24,104 nt of DNA from assembly GCA_934376945.1 (NCBI GenBank), contig CAKRPI010000023.1, positions 1 to 24,104 of the forward strand. Reading direction: 5' to 3'. This document shows, in pieces, positions 7,284-15,353 of this stretch; position 1 is the first letter of the stretch; each line of letters begins with the position of its first letter. Under the pieces are notes generated by a model. That model worked only from the letters and a program-made list of their open reading frames with translations, had not been told where the DNA came from and made no database searches. The stretch is from an uncultured Lachnospiraceae bacterium (GTDB taxonomy: Bacteria; Bacillota; Clostridia; Lachnospirales; Lachnospiraceae). The position numbers and the translations under genes are program-made.

Positions 7284-8064
7284 GCCGTTCTTCCAGTATA
7301 CGCAGCACACCATTCTCTGTATTGGCCGGTGCAATATACTTTGCAGCCTGCTTTACCTTATCTGCCGCATTTGCGACTGCATAGCTCTCTTCCGCCTGTC
7401 TCAGCATACCGATATCGTTGAAATTATCGCCGAATGCCATCGTCTCTTCTTTTGTTATATGCAGCATCTTCTGAAGTCCGGCCAGCGCATTTCCCTTATC
7501 TGCCGTCGGATTCATCAGATCAATCCACCGTTCACCTGCAACCATCGTATTGAGCCGACCGGAAAAATGCTCCATGATACCCTTTGCCAGCGGCTCGATT
7601 CCATTTTCCCTGTATCCGCTAAGCTTATTCGTTCGCGCACAAAGCGGCAGCAGATCCTCTGTCCTTTCTACCTCCATATGATATCCATGAATCAGCAAAT
7701 CTATCATACGTTCATCCGTTGTTTCCAGATAAACTCGTTCCGGTACAGAAAGCATGATCTCACATTCCGGCAGGGTACGCAGATACGCTACAACCTCTTC
7801 TGCAAGTACCGGCTCTATAAAATTACTGGAGAGCATTTTTTCATGCTGCATGACGATCGAGCCATTTTCCGCTATAAAAATAATATCATCTGCAACCGGC
7901 GCAAACACCCGCCTCATACTCGCATACGGTCTTCCGCTTGCTGCCACAAACAAAATCCCTTTTTCCTTCAGTTTCCGTACTGCCCCGTAAAATTCCGGTT
8001 TGAGTTCTATTGTTCCCTCCGGCAGCAGCGTACCATCAATATCCGATACTACAAGCTTTATCAT
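7276..8064 (-). CDS. Cof-type HAD-superfamily phosphatase
   Basis: A 262-residue cytoplasmic phosphatase of the haloacid dehalogenase superfamily, Cof/YidA type (C2 cap), which usually hydrolyses sugar phosphates, nucleotides or flavin phosphates. Motif I is DIDGTL, with nucleophile Asp8 and Asp10. Motif II is SGR at 43-45, motif III is Lys190 in PTADKGNAL, and motif IV is GDNFND at 212-217, binding magnesium. The length is typical. The start fits the family, as motif I begins at residue 8; AAAGGG lies somewhat far upstream and a GAAGAAAG run is nearer. Its stop overlaps the next small ORF. The substrate is not predictable. Confidence 0.93.
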   Translation of the reverse strand: MIKLVVSDIDGTLLPEGTIELKPEFYGAVRKLKEKGILFVAASGRPYASMRRVFAPVADDIIFIAENGSIVMQHEKMLSSNFIEPVLAEEVVAYLRTLPECEIMLSVPERVYLETTDERMIDLLIHGYHMEVERTEDLLPLCARTNKLSGYRENGIEPLAKGIMEHFSGRLNTMVAGERWIDLMNPTADKGNALAGLQKMLHITKEETMAFGDNFNDIGMLRQAEESYAVANAADKVKQAAKYIAPANTENGVLRILEERLL

Positions 8065-8197
8065 TTCTTTCTTCTGACCCTTTCTATATACTCACGCAAT
8101 TTTTTTGCAAACACAGATATCTGCTGACGTAACGCAGACCCTCTCCATCCGCAGTTACAATTCGCAGCATTGCCGCACGCTGCACATCAGCTGTTCT

Positions 8198-8845
8198 TCA
8201 GCTGTTTTTCAGCCGACTGCGCAGAATTTCATGAAACTGACTCCCGCACCGCTCTACTTCTCCAAGCACAGTATCAATCCCTTCTTCTGTTGTCATCCAC
8301 GTCTCTTTTCCTATTCCCCTTGTAACAACCGGACTGACCAAAAACTCTGTCTTCGGAAACTGTTCCTGATAATACAAAAGCGCACGTCTTGCATGAAATG
8401 CCTGACAGCACAGAATTGCCCGTCTTACCTCTATTCCTGCCTTTTCCAGAACCCTTCTGGAAAAAATAGCATTCTGATAAGTAAAGGTTGCCTGATCCTC
8501 TTTTAAAATCGCCCGGTCATCCACACCCTCACAAAGTAAAATCTCCCGCAGGTATTCAAATTCTGTCTCGTACACCCGTATGGGCTTATTTTCTTTACTT
8601 TCTGATCCGCTGTTTGCTTCATATCCGGATCTGCCCTTCCATTCCCTTGGCAGTTCAAATCTTCCTGCTGTAATGCTGTACTTTCCTGACGGCAGAATAT
8701 ACGGAGCCATTTTCTGATGATACAGGCTGGCAGCATGTATCGCTGCATCCGGATAAGCTCCGCCAGGAACAAAAATCACATCGGACTTGCGCGGCTTATT
8801 TTCTACAAAGATAAATTCTGAAATGGCATCATAAAACTGCTTCAT
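8198..8845 (-). CDS. YdcF-family (DUF218) protein
   Basis: A DUF218/ElyC-SanA-YdcF family protein, 215 residues with the start chosen here. Members have a Rossmann-like fold; E. coli YdcF binds S-adenosylmethionine, and others affect envelope synthesis. Family features are SDVIFVPGGAYPDAA near the N-terminus, the EFEYLREILLCEGVDDRAI block, and the AILCCQAFHARRALLYY strand-helix. The frame is open up to an ATG at 8923. However, a terminator-like hairpin (8876-8903) lies inside that extension, the 8863 ATG lacks a ribosome site, and the ATG at 8845 follows AGGA at a 5-base spacing and starts like the family. The start remains uncertain. It follows glnS on the same strand and may depend on readthrough. 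No signal peptide is seen. Confidence 0.82.
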   Translation of the reverse strand: MKQFYDAISEFIFVENKPRKSDVIFVPGGAYPDAAIHAASLYHQKMAPYILPSGKYSITAGRFELPREWKGRSGYEANSGSESKENKPIRVYETEFEYLREILLCEGVDDRAILKEDQATFTYQNAIFSRRVLEKAGIEVRRAILCCQAFHARRALLYYQEQFPKTEFLVSPVVTRGIGKETWMTTEEGIDTVLGEVERCGSQFHEILRSRLKNS

Positions 8846-8870
8846 CCCAATCCTGCTTTCCATTATATTT

Positions 8871-8903
8871 ATAAAAGGCAGACCATCGTAACCTGGCCTG
8901 CCT
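8871..8903 (-). terminator. Probable terminator of glnS
   Basis: On the minus strand AGGCAGGCCA (8903-8894) pairs with TGGTCTGCCT (8885-8876) across an 8-base loop, with one G-U pair. A TTTAT run follows. It lies about 67 bases after the glnS stop and just before the favoured start of the YdcF-family gene, so it may attenuate that gene. Confidence 0.65.
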
Positions 8904-8970
8904 TCCTCTGCCAGACGGAGCATCCCGTTTCCGGCGTTTCTTCTTTTGTAAAGCGGAGCGTTTATCTTTT

Positions 8971-10668
8971 TTACTTCGGCAGCTTAAATGAACTCTTCAG
9001 CGATACAATACGATTAAAAACCATTGCCTCCGGCACAGAATCCTTCGCATCTACACAGAAGAAGCCCTGTCTTACAAACTGGAAGCTGTCGTACGCCTTC
9101 GCACCTTTCAGTGCCGGCTCAACATAACAGTTTTTCAGAACAGTCAGAGAATTCGGATTAAGATTCAAAGAACCATCCTCATTGTATACGCCCTTCTCCT
9201 CGTCAATAATATTCTCATACAGTCTTACCTCTACCGGAACTGCAGTCTTTGCTGCCACCCAATGGATCGTTCCTTTTACTTTACGTCCGGTAAATCCGCT
9301 TCCGCATTTTGTCTCCGGATCGTAGGTGCAATGAATTTCCGTTACGTTGCCATTTTCGTCTTTTTCAAAGCCGACGCATTTCACAAAATAAGCACCCATC
9401 AGGCGCACCTCATTGCCCGGGAAAAGGCGGAAATATTTTTTCGGCGGATTCTCCATAAAATCCTCACGATCGATGTAAAGCTCCCGTCCAAACGGCACCT
9501 TTTTCATACCAAGCTCCGGATTTTCCAGATTCATCTCAACATCCAGCTCTTCCATCTGATCCTCCGGATAATTGTCAATGATCAGCTTCACCGGGTCAAG
9601 CACCGCCATCATACGCGGCCGTTTCAGCTTCAGATCCTCACGGATACAGTATTCCAGCATTGCATAATCCACAGAACTGTTGCTCTTGCTGACTCCGCAA
9701 AGATCTACAAATTTCTGAATCGACTCCGGTGTGAAGCCGCGCCGGCGCAGCGCTGCAATTGATACAAGACGCGGATCGTCCCAGCCGTCCACAATGCCGT
9801 CTTCCACGAGACGCTTGATATAACGCTTTCCGGTCACGACATTCGTCAGATACATCTTGGCAAACTCAATCTGCTTTGGCGGCATCTCATAGCCAACCTC
9901 ACGTACCACCCAGTCATAAAGCGGACGGTGATCCTCAAACTCCAGCGTACAGATCGAATGGGTTACACCCTCAATCGCGTCCTCGATCGGGTGTGCAAAG
10001 TCATACATCGGATAAATGCACCACTTATCTCCCGTATTGTGATGAGAAATATGTGCCACACGGTAAATTACCGGGTCACGCATATTCATGTTCGGTGATG
10101 CCATATCGATCTTTGCACGCAGTACCTTCGTACCATCCTCATACATACCGTTTTTCATGTTTTCGAACAGTTCCATATTTTCTTCAACGGAACGGTTCCG
10201 GTACGGACTTTCTTTTCCAGGCTCCGTCAGAGTACCGCGATACTCTCTGATCTGCTCCGCAGTCAGGTCACAGACGAATGCCTTTCCTTTTTTGATCAGT
10301 TTTACTGCCGCCTCATACATCTGATCAAAATAATTGGATGCAAAAAACAGACGATCTTCAAAATCTGCTCCAAGCCATTTTACATCCGCCATAATTGACT
10401 CTACAAACTCTGTCTTTTCCTTTGTCGGATTGGTATCATCAAAACGAAGATTGAATTTTCCATTGTACTCCTTTGCCAGTCCATAATTCAAAAGAATCGA
10501 TTTCGCGTGTCCGATATGCAGATAACCGTTCGGCTCCGGAGGAAACCTGGTGCAAACTGTTTTGCAATGACCCTCTGCCAGATCCTTCTCTATGATCTGC
10601 TCAATAAAATTTTTTGAAACCGGTACTGTTTCTTCTTTTTCTATTTTCTTTTCCACTTCTTTTTCCAT
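8971..10668 (-). CDS. glnS: Glutaminyl-tRNA synthetase
   Basis: Charges tRNA-Gln with glutamine, using ATP, in the cytoplasm. The 565-residue class I synthetase has [16 protein letters not shown], with HIGH at 51-54, the catalytic-domain signature WDDPRL, and [14 protein letters not shown], which matches GlnRS rather than GluRS. The C-terminal beta-barrels follow (about 350-560). The second class I signature, MSKRK in E. coli, reads VTGKRYIKR here (277-285), keeping the key lysine. An unusual charged N-terminal tail (residues 1-15) precedes the catalytic core. AGGAGG precedes the start. Many Firmicutes lack GlnRS and use GatCAB amidation, so the gene is informative about lineage. A promoter and a structured leader lie upstream. 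Confidence 0.96.
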   Translation of the reverse strand: MEKEVEKKIEKEETVPVSKNFIEQIIEKDLAEGHCKTVCTRFPPEPNGYLHIGHAKSILLNYGLAKEYNGKFNLRFDDTNPTKEKTEFVESIMADVKWLGADFEDRLFFASNYFDQMYEAAVKLIKKGKAFVCDLTAEQIREYRGTLTEPGKESPYRNRSVEENMELFENMKNGMYEDGTKVLRAKIDMASPNMNMRDPVIYRVAHISHHNTGDKWCIYPMYDFAHPIEDAIEGVTHSICTLEFEDHRPLYDWVVREVGYEMPPKQIEFAKMYLTNVVTGKRYIKRLVEDGIVDGWDDPRLVSIAALRRRGFTPESIQKFVDLCGVSKSNSSVDYAMLEYCIREDLKLKRPRMMAVLDPVKLIIDNYPEDQMEELDVEMNLENPELGMKKVPFGRELYIDREDFMENPPKKYFRLFPGNEVRLMGAYFVKCVGFEKDENGNVTEIHCTYDPETKCGSGFTGRKVKGTIHWVAAKTAVPVEVRLYENIIDEEKGVYNEDGSLNLNPNSLTVLKNCYVEPALKGAKAYDSFQFVRQGFFCVDAKDSVPEAMVFNRIVSLKSSFKLPK

Positions 10669-10693
10669 CTCTTTCCTCCTCGGGCATTCCTGC

Positions 10694-10753
10694 GGATCTG
10701 CCGTTTTGCTTTGATGCTTCTATATTTTCTTTGGCAGATCCTCTGTGATCTGC
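10694..10753 (-). promoter_or_regulatory. glnS leader with two mutually exclusive hairpins
   Basis: In the minus-strand transcript, GCAGATC (10753-10747) can pair with GATCTGC inside the segment 10741-10733. That same segment, GGATCTGCC, can instead pair perfectly over 9 bp with GGCAGATCC (10702-10694), which lies just upstream of the AGGAGG ribosome site. The middle segment cannot do both, as in an attenuator or translational switch. No T-box core motif is evident. A regulatory role is inference. Confidence 0.5.
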
Positions 10754-10767
10754 ATACAGCTTTTCAC

Positions 10768-10796
10768 ATCATAGCACAAGTCCCTTAAAAAGACAA
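10768..10796 (-). promoter_or_regulatory. SigA-type promoter of glnS
   Basis: On the minus strand TTGTCT (10796-10791), a 17-base spacer and TATGAT (10773-10768). The implied leader is about 95 bases and contains the paired segments. Confidence 0.7.
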
Positions 10797-10859
10797 GATA
10801 CGGCCCCGTCCAAAATTCACGCCGCAGCCTTCAAAAGTTCATGCTAAAGCCTTCCATAC

Positions 10860-10888
10860 TTGACAATTCATGCAAAAAACGACACAAT
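10860..10888 (+). promoter_or_regulatory. SigA-type promoter of the lipid kinase gene
   Basis: TTGACA at 10860-10865, a 17-base spacer, and CACAAT at 10883-10888, 25 bases before the start codon. It is divergent from the glnS promoter, with about 65 bases between the two -35 boxes. Confidence 0.65.
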
Positions 10889-10913
10889 AGTTGCAGAGAA
10901 CAAGGAGGGCATC

Positions 10914-11837
10914 ATGTATTATTTTATCGTTAATCCCATTTCCGGCTGTGGCCGTGGAAAACTGGTATGGAAAACAGTTGAACAGGAGCTTACACAGCTT
11001 TGCATTGAATATAAAGCTTTTCTTCTCCGTTACAAGGGCGAGGCAAGGGAAATCGCCGCCTCACTTTCAGAACTTCATCACCCATTCACTCTTGTCGCTG
11101 TCGGCGGTGACGGAACGCTCAACGAAATCATAAACGGTCTTTCTACTTATGAATATGTCACCTTAGGCTGCATTCCAACCGGCTCCGGCAATGACTTCGT
11201 CCGAGGACTAAAGCTTCCTCATGATCCGATCACTGCGCTGCACCGGATTCTTCAGCCTGCTCATATCCTTCCGATCAAGATCGGAGCCGTCACTGCCGCC
11301 TCCGACCACCGCCAGGCTTCCTTCTGTGTCAGCTCCGGTATTGGGTTTGATGCAGCTGTCTGCAATGGCGCATACCATTCAAGACTGAAGGAGCTTCTGA
11401 ATCTTATTCATGCCGGAAAGCTCGTCTATGCCGGAACTGCATTAAAGCAGCTGATCTTCTCCCGCCTTGCTCCCATGAAGCTGACGCTTGATGAAAAAAA
11501 CACCTTTACGTTCCGGAAAGCTTTTTTTGCCGCTGCTATGAACCTCCCCTATGAAGGCGGCGGCTTTTGGTTTGCGCCACAGGCCAATCCCGCTTCCGAC
11601 TGCTTTACGCTCTGCGCTGCCGAAGGAATTTCCAAGCCAAGAATCCTCTCAATCCTGCCGCTTGCTTTTTTCGGAAAACACGTCGGCAAACACGGCGTCC
11701 ATCTCCTGGAATGCAAAAAAGCGGTCATCCATACACAGATGCCGCTTTGTGTCCACACAGATGGGGAAATTTTCGGTTTTTATGATACAATTACGTTTGA
11801 AACACAACCGGAACGGCTGCGGGTGATCGTATCCTAG
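10914..11837 (+). CDS. Diacylglycerol kinase family lipid kinase
   Basis: A 307-residue cytosolic or membrane-associated kinase of the DgkB/YegS family, which phosphorylates diacylglycerol or a related lipid with ATP and so recycles lipid head-group by-products. The N-terminus FIVNPISGCGRGK opens the nucleotide domain. GGDGTLNEIING (64-75) is the catalytic glycine-rich motif, and PTGSGNDFVRGL (88-99) follows. The C-terminal beta-sandwich ends with CVHTDGEIFG. The start at 10914 follows AAGGAGG at ideal spacing; an in-frame upstream ATG at 10860 overlaps the promoter and is rejected. It is alone on this strand, convergent with the glycosyltransferase. The lipid specificity is not determinable. 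Confidence 0.94.
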   Translation: MYYFIVNPISGCGRGKLVWKTVEQELTQLCIEYKAFLLRYKGEAREIAASLSELHHPFTLVAVGGDGTLNEIINGLSTYEYVTLGCIPTGSGNDFVRGLKLPHDPITALHRILQPAHILPIKIGAVTAASDHRQASFCVSSGIGFDAAVCNGAYHSRLKELLNLIHAGKLVYAGTALKQLIFSRLAPMKLTLDEKNTFTFRKAFFAAAMNLPYEGGGFWFAPQANPASDCFTLCAAEGISKPRILSILPLAFFGKHVGKHGVHLLECKKAVIHTQMPLCVHTDGEIFGFYDTITFETQPERLRVIVS

Positions 11838-11879
11838 AGCATGTCGTAAATAACTGGTCTAAATTTCCACCTGCCTGCT

Positions 11880-12902
11880 TCAGTTAAAACCTACGAATCT
11901 GCGTGCTGCCCGATATGCTCCGATTGCAAGCTTTCTTCCGCAGCGTCCCGGCAGATTCATCGCGATTCCAAACAAACCGCCTCGCAGCGCCTTATAGTCC
12001 TGCGGGGCGTGTTCTTTTAAATACGCCCATATCTCTGCTTTTTTTGCAAGTGCCTCTTCTGAACCGTCCAGAATCAGCATCATTGAGGTTACTGTCATGA
12101 TCTTGCTCAAATAAATACGCATATATTTTTGCAGATGCACATCTTTATCTGAGAAATTCTGTGCTCCCATCACATCAATCATAATCTTGTTGACGCGGAT
12201 CTGCTGATCGATCCGGCTGATCATCACTTTTTCATTTACGGACTGATCATCACGTCCGATAAAGTAATGATACAGGTTTTCATCCATATAGAAGATTTTT
12301 TCCACATATGGGAACGGCTGAAACGCAAAAATGTTGTCAACATAAAAGGTATGCTTCGGAAGCTGCAGACCACAGTCTCTTAGAAGCTGCGTACGATAAA
12401 AAATATTGTGCATCAGGATATACTGTGTTTCATGCATATGCCCCATTTTTTCCCAGCCAAACACCTCATTTACCGGAAATACATTTTTAAAACGCATCAG
12501 CTTCTTATGCCGTGCTCCTACTTTATCATAAACAAAGTTGGCAAGCAGCAAATCCACACCACCCGTTTCTTCCAGCTCTTTCATCTTATCCACGATCCGG
12601 CGCAGCGCTTTTGTGCTGACCCAGTCATCGCTGTCAACCACCTTATAATAAAGCCCCTCTGCATTTCGCAGTCCGGCATTAACAGCCTCACCATGCCCGC
12701 CGTTTTCCTGATGAACCGCACGCACGATGGTCGGATATTTTGCCGCATAGCTGTCTGCAATCTGCGGCGTACGATCCTTCGTTGAACCGTCATCCACGAT
12801 CAGGATCTCCACATCCTCTCCCACCGGAAGAATGGAACGAATGCATTTTTCCATATACGCTTCCGAATTGTAGCATGGTATTGCAATTGTCAAAATCTTC
12901 AT
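11880..12902 (-). CDS. Family 2 glycosyltransferase
   Basis: A 340-residue GT-A fold glycosyltransferase using a nucleotide sugar, probably decorating an envelope polysaccharide or lipid. Seen: the opening LTIAIPCYNSEAYMEKCI, the nucleotide-binding IVDDGSTKDRT (Asp37-Asp38), ENGGHGEAVNAGL, and the metal-binding DSD at 90-92 followed by DW. The remainder is helical, with a basic C-terminus and no clear membrane segment. AAGGAG precedes the start. It lies 84 bases after mutY on the same strand, separated by 10-bp tandem repeats and no terminator, so it may be co-transcribed. No other polysaccharide genes are nearby, so the acceptor is unknown. Confidence 0.92.
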   Translation of the reverse strand: MKILTIAIPCYNSEAYMEKCIRSILPVGEDVEILIVDDGSTKDRTPQIADSYAAKYPTIVRAVHQENGGHGEAVNAGLRNAEGLYYKVVDSDDWVSTKALRRIVDKMKELEETGGVDLLLANFVYDKVGARHKKLMRFKNVFPVNEVFGWEKMGHMHETQYILMHNIFYRTQLLRDCGLQLPKHTFYVDNIFAFQPFPYVEKIFYMDENLYHYFIGRDDQSVNEKVMISRIDQQIRVNKIMIDVMGAQNFSDKDVHLQKYMRIYLSKIMTVTSMMLILDGSEEALAKKAEIWAYLKEHAPQDYKALRGGLFGIAMNLPGRCGRKLAIGAYRAARRFVGFN

Positions 12903-12910
12903 GATCTGCT

Positions 12911-12970
12911 CCTTTATCTTTGTTTATCTTTATTTATCTTTATTTATCTTTATTTATTTTTGTTTTTCTG
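12911..12970. repeat. 10-bp tandem repeats in the glycosyltransferase leader
   Basis: Five consecutive 10-base units of the form NNTTTATCTT occupy 12911-12960, the last with one change, and a sixth degenerate unit runs to 12970. On the transcript this is an A-rich leader directly before the ribosome site, filling most of the mutY-glycosyltransferase gap. Confidence 0.85.
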
Positions 12971-12986
12971 TCTTTGTTTTTCTATG

Positions 12987-14075
12987 TTAATCTTCTTTGT
13001 ATTTGTCCTGCCCAAGACGGATCTTCAGATATTTTGCATATGCGGCAAACGCAGCAGGAATCGGATACTCCCTCTGCGTGAGCTCCGGCTCTACAAACAG
13101 AAGTTCTCCTTTTGCACACTCCTGCTCTTCTACCAGTACCAGATATCCCTTCATCTGCCACTCCACATGGCTGAAAATATGCTTCGCATTTTCAAGCGGT
13201 CTGATACGGATCGGTGAAAATCCAAATGCTGCCGTTTGTTTCAGCGCTTCTTCCTGCGTCAGATACCCTTCCACATTCGGCAATTCATACAGCCCTGCAA
13301 GCAGCCCCTTTGAAGGACGTCTGCGTACCGCCGCATGCTCACTGTCACGGATCACGAGCACTGTACGCTGCTCCGTGTGACGTGGTTTTTTTGGCGCCTT
13401 CACCGGAATATGATCCCAGCTTCCGCTTTTTCCGGACTGGCAAAGATGCAAAACCGGACATCGGCTGCATTCCGGTGCTCCGTTTGGCAGACAGACCGTT
13501 GCACCAAGCTCCATCAGCGCCTGATTAAAGGCCCCAGGCTGATCTGCCGGAATCACCTTTCGCAGCGCCTCTTCCATCCGACGCTTTACCGTCTGTTTCG
13601 TGATATCCTCTTCGCTTTCACAGATCCGGCTGATCACCCGCAGAACATTTCCGTCTACTGCCGGAACCGCCTGCCCGCCTGCAATCGATGCAACCGCCCC
13701 TGCCGTATAGCTTCCGATTCCCGGAAGCGAAAGCAGGATTTCATAATCACATGGCATACTGCTGTCATACTGCTCCGTCACGATCTGCGCCGCTTTTTGC
13801 ATATTCCGTACGCGATTGTAATAGCCAAGTCCTTCCCACAGCTTTAAAAGCCTCTCTTCCGGACACACCGCGAGCGCTTTTACATCCGGAAGTGCTTCTG
13901 TAAAACGCGCATAAAACGGTTTTACCGCCTCCACCCTTGTCTGCTGCAGCATGATCTCCGATACCCAGACGTGATAAGCAGTCGGTTTCTCCCGCCATGG
14001 AAGCTTTCTTGCATTTCCGGCAAACCAGTCAAGCAATGGTCCTGCAATTCTTTTTAATCGTTCTGTTTCTTCCAT
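12987..14075 (-). CDS. mutY: A/G-specific adenine DNA glycosylase
   Basis: Removes adenine mispaired with 8-oxoguanine in base-excision repair. 362 residues. The helix-hairpin-helix glycosylase domain has catalytic Glu40 in SEIMLQQTRV, the hairpin LPGIGSYTAGA (117-127) and catalytic Asp141 in AVDGNVLRV. Cys195, 203, 206 and 212 form the [4Fe-4S] set with spacing 7-2-5. The C-terminal NUDIX-like domain, which recognises 8-oxoG, includes FSHVEWQMKGYLV. The start at 14075 is chosen because AAAAGGAG lies just upstream and the protein then begins like the family. The longer frame (to 14132) translates a repeat-like leader without a ribosome site. A good promoter lies about 90 bases upstream. Confidence 0.95.
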   Translation of the reverse strand: MEETERLKRIAGPLLDWFAGNARKLPWREKPTAYHVWVSEIMLQQTRVEAVKPFYARFTEALPDVKALAVCPEERLLKLWEGLGYYNRVRNMQKAAQIVTEQYDSSMPCDYEILLSLPGIGSYTAGAVASIAGGQAVPAVDGNVLRVISRICESEEDITKQTVKRRMEEALRKVIPADQPGAFNQALMELGATVCLPNGAPECSRCPVLHLCQSGKSGSWDHIPVKAPKKPRHTEQRTVLVIRDSEHAAVRRRPSKGLLAGLYELPNVEGYLTQEEALKQTAAFGFSPIRIRPLENAKHIFSHVEWQMKGYLVLVEEQECAKGELLFVEPELTQREYPIPAAFAAYAKYLKIRLGQDKYKED

Positions 14076-14077
14076 AA

Positions 14078-14117
14078 TCTCCTTTTCGTGAAGCAAATCT
14101 CGCAATCCGCTTCCTGC
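14078..14117 (-). repeat. Hairpin repeat, copy in the mutY leader
   Basis: Contains AAGCGGATTGCGA on the minus strand, followed by GATTTGCTTCAC. The flanks can form a stem (AAGCGG with TTGCTT, using G-U pairs). The same 13 bases occur downstream of udk at 15308-15320, again in a hairpin. No gene is encoded. Confidence 0.5.
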
Positions 14118-14165
14118 CATAAATATAATCACTTCGTGCTCTGCACACCCGAAGCGCTCCTGTCC

Positions 14166-14194
14166 AGTATATCAGAACATTGCTTCACGGGCAA
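14166..14194 (-). promoter_or_regulatory. SigA-type promoter of mutY
   Basis: Minus strand TTGCCC (14194-14189), a 17-base spacer, and TATACT (14171-14166). The start of mutY lies about 90 bases downstream. Confidence 0.7.
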
Positions 14195-14258
14195 GGTCAT
14201 CCTGCCGCACCGTTCCAATTTCCGTCATGGTCACTGCGTATCCTCGCAGAGCACTTCC

Positions 14259-14284
14259 AAAAAAATGTGTCAGCTGGTGCTGAC
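14259..14284 (-). terminator. Terminator of the amidase gene
   Basis: Minus strand GTCAGC, loop ACCA, GCTGAC (14284-14269), then ACA and seven T residues. It begins about 18 bases after the amidase stop codon. Confidence 0.8.
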
Positions 14285-14301
14285 CGGAATCGTGCCGGGC
14301 C

Positions 14302-15210
14302 TTACGTTGTAATAAATGTCACATACCCGGCGTCCCGCAGTGCTCTTTCCATTCTTACTGCATTATCCAGCATACGGTATGCGCCGACCTGCACCTTATA
14401 AAGCCGGTCTTCAAGAAGAAGAAATGCAGGAAAGCCCTCAGAGAGCAGTTTTTCAAGCATCTCCTGCGCATACTCCCTGTTCCGGAATGCTCCGGTCTGC
14501 ACGCGGTACAGCCGCTCCTGTACACAGCAGCCACAGGAACCATTTAAGGCTCGTTCCCCGTTTTCATCCTGTACATCTTCCTCTGTATCCATCTTCCAAA
14601 CCCTGCCTTTTGCTGCCACCGGCTCATCTGACGCCTTTTTTCCGGAATCCGGTTCCCGTTCCGACTGTCCCGATGTCTTTGCATCCTCACGCACAGTCTC
14701 CAAAACTCCCCTTGCGATTGCTTCTGCAATCCCCTCAAAATTCCGGTCAAACACCAAATTATCCGCATCGGTGTTAAGAAAACCGACTTCCACAAGTACT
14801 GCCGGCATCTGTGATCGGCGCAGAATTACAAGCCCCGGACGCTCCTTGATTCCAAGATTCCGATAACCGGCCTCCTCCAGCTCCCGGTTAATATTTTCCG
14901 CCAGCTCCACCTTTTTTCCCGAACGGTCAAACACCAGCGACTCCACACCGGAATACTGGTTTGATTCCGGGCTGGCGTTGCGATGAATAGAGATCAGAAA
15001 ATCTCCTCCTTCACGATTTGCCAGCTGTGCTTTTTCAAACGGACTGTTATAAACATCCTCCGTTCTTGTAAATGCCACATCGATTCCGTTTTTCTTTAAA
15101 ATTTCACCGACCGCCAGTGCAAGGCGCAGCGTATCATCCTTTTCTTTGCGTTCTCCGTAGATCGCTCCCGGCTCTTTTCCCCCATGACCTGCATCAATTA
15201 TCACTTTCAT
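14302..15210 (-). CDS. N-acetylmuramoyl-L-alanine amidase with SPOR domain (CwlC-like)
   Basis: Cleaves the amide bond between MurNAc and the stem peptide of peptidoglycan. 302 residues. The amidase_3 domain (1-185) has zinc ligands His9 (DAGHGG), Glu23 (KEKDD) and His76 (ISIHRNAS), with catalytic Glu141 in LVEVGFLN. A charged linker (185-225) and a CGCC cluster (226-229) lead to a C-terminal SPOR domain (about 232-300), which binds denuded glycan. No signal peptide is visible. This layout resembles B. subtilis CwlC, a mother-cell lytic amidase made without a signal peptide late in sporulation. The start at 15210 has AGGAG at 8-base spacing; ATGs at 15216 and 15237 fit worse. A CATATTAT motif (minus strand, 15248-15241) resembles sporulation-sigma -10 boxes. 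The CwlC role is inference. Confidence 0.92.
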   Translation of the reverse strand: MKVIIDAGHGGKEPGAIYGERKEKDDTLRLALAVGEILKKNGIDVAFTRTEDVYNSPFEKAQLANREGGDFLISIHRNASPESNQYSGVESLVFDRSGKKVELAENINRELEEAGYRNLGIKERPGLVILRRSQMPAVLVEVGFLNTDADNLVFDRNFEGIAEAIARGVLETVREDAKTSGQSEREPDSGKKASDEPVAAKGRVWKMDTEEDVQDENGERALNGSCGCCVQERLYRVQTGAFRNREYAQEMLEKLLSEGFPAFLLLEDRLYKVQVGAYRMLDNAVRMERALRDAGYVTFITT

Positions 15211-15295
15211 TTTCATTTCTCCTGCACTTAACCTCATATCATAATATGCAGGAAAAACTTATCAGCAACAATTTATCGCAGCAGAAAGCATTTGT

Positions 15296-15320
15296 AAAGC
15301 GGACATTCGCAATCCGCTTT
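15296..15320 (-). repeat. Hairpin repeat, copy downstream of udk
   Basis: A perfect 8-bp stem, AAAGCGGA and TCCGCTTT, with a 9-base loop. The arm plus loop share AAGCGGATTGCGA with the mutY leader. It lies 34 bases after the udk stop codon and might act as a 3' stabiliser or weak terminator, but no T-run follows. Confidence 0.6.
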
Positions 15321-15353
15321 CGCCACTTGCTCAGAAACGCAGCCGCTTCGCGC

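Noticed and set aside
10810..10880. Near-repeats of TTCAYGC before the lipid kinase promoter
   Set aside because: Too short and divergent to separate from chance.
10860..10913. Earlier start for the lipid kinase
   Set aside because: It overlaps the TTGACA promoter; AAGGAGG at 10902-10908 fixes the start at 10914.
14076..14132. N-terminal extension of MutY
   Set aside because: It covers a hairpin repeat also found downstream of udk and has no ribosome site; AAAAGGAG precedes 14075.
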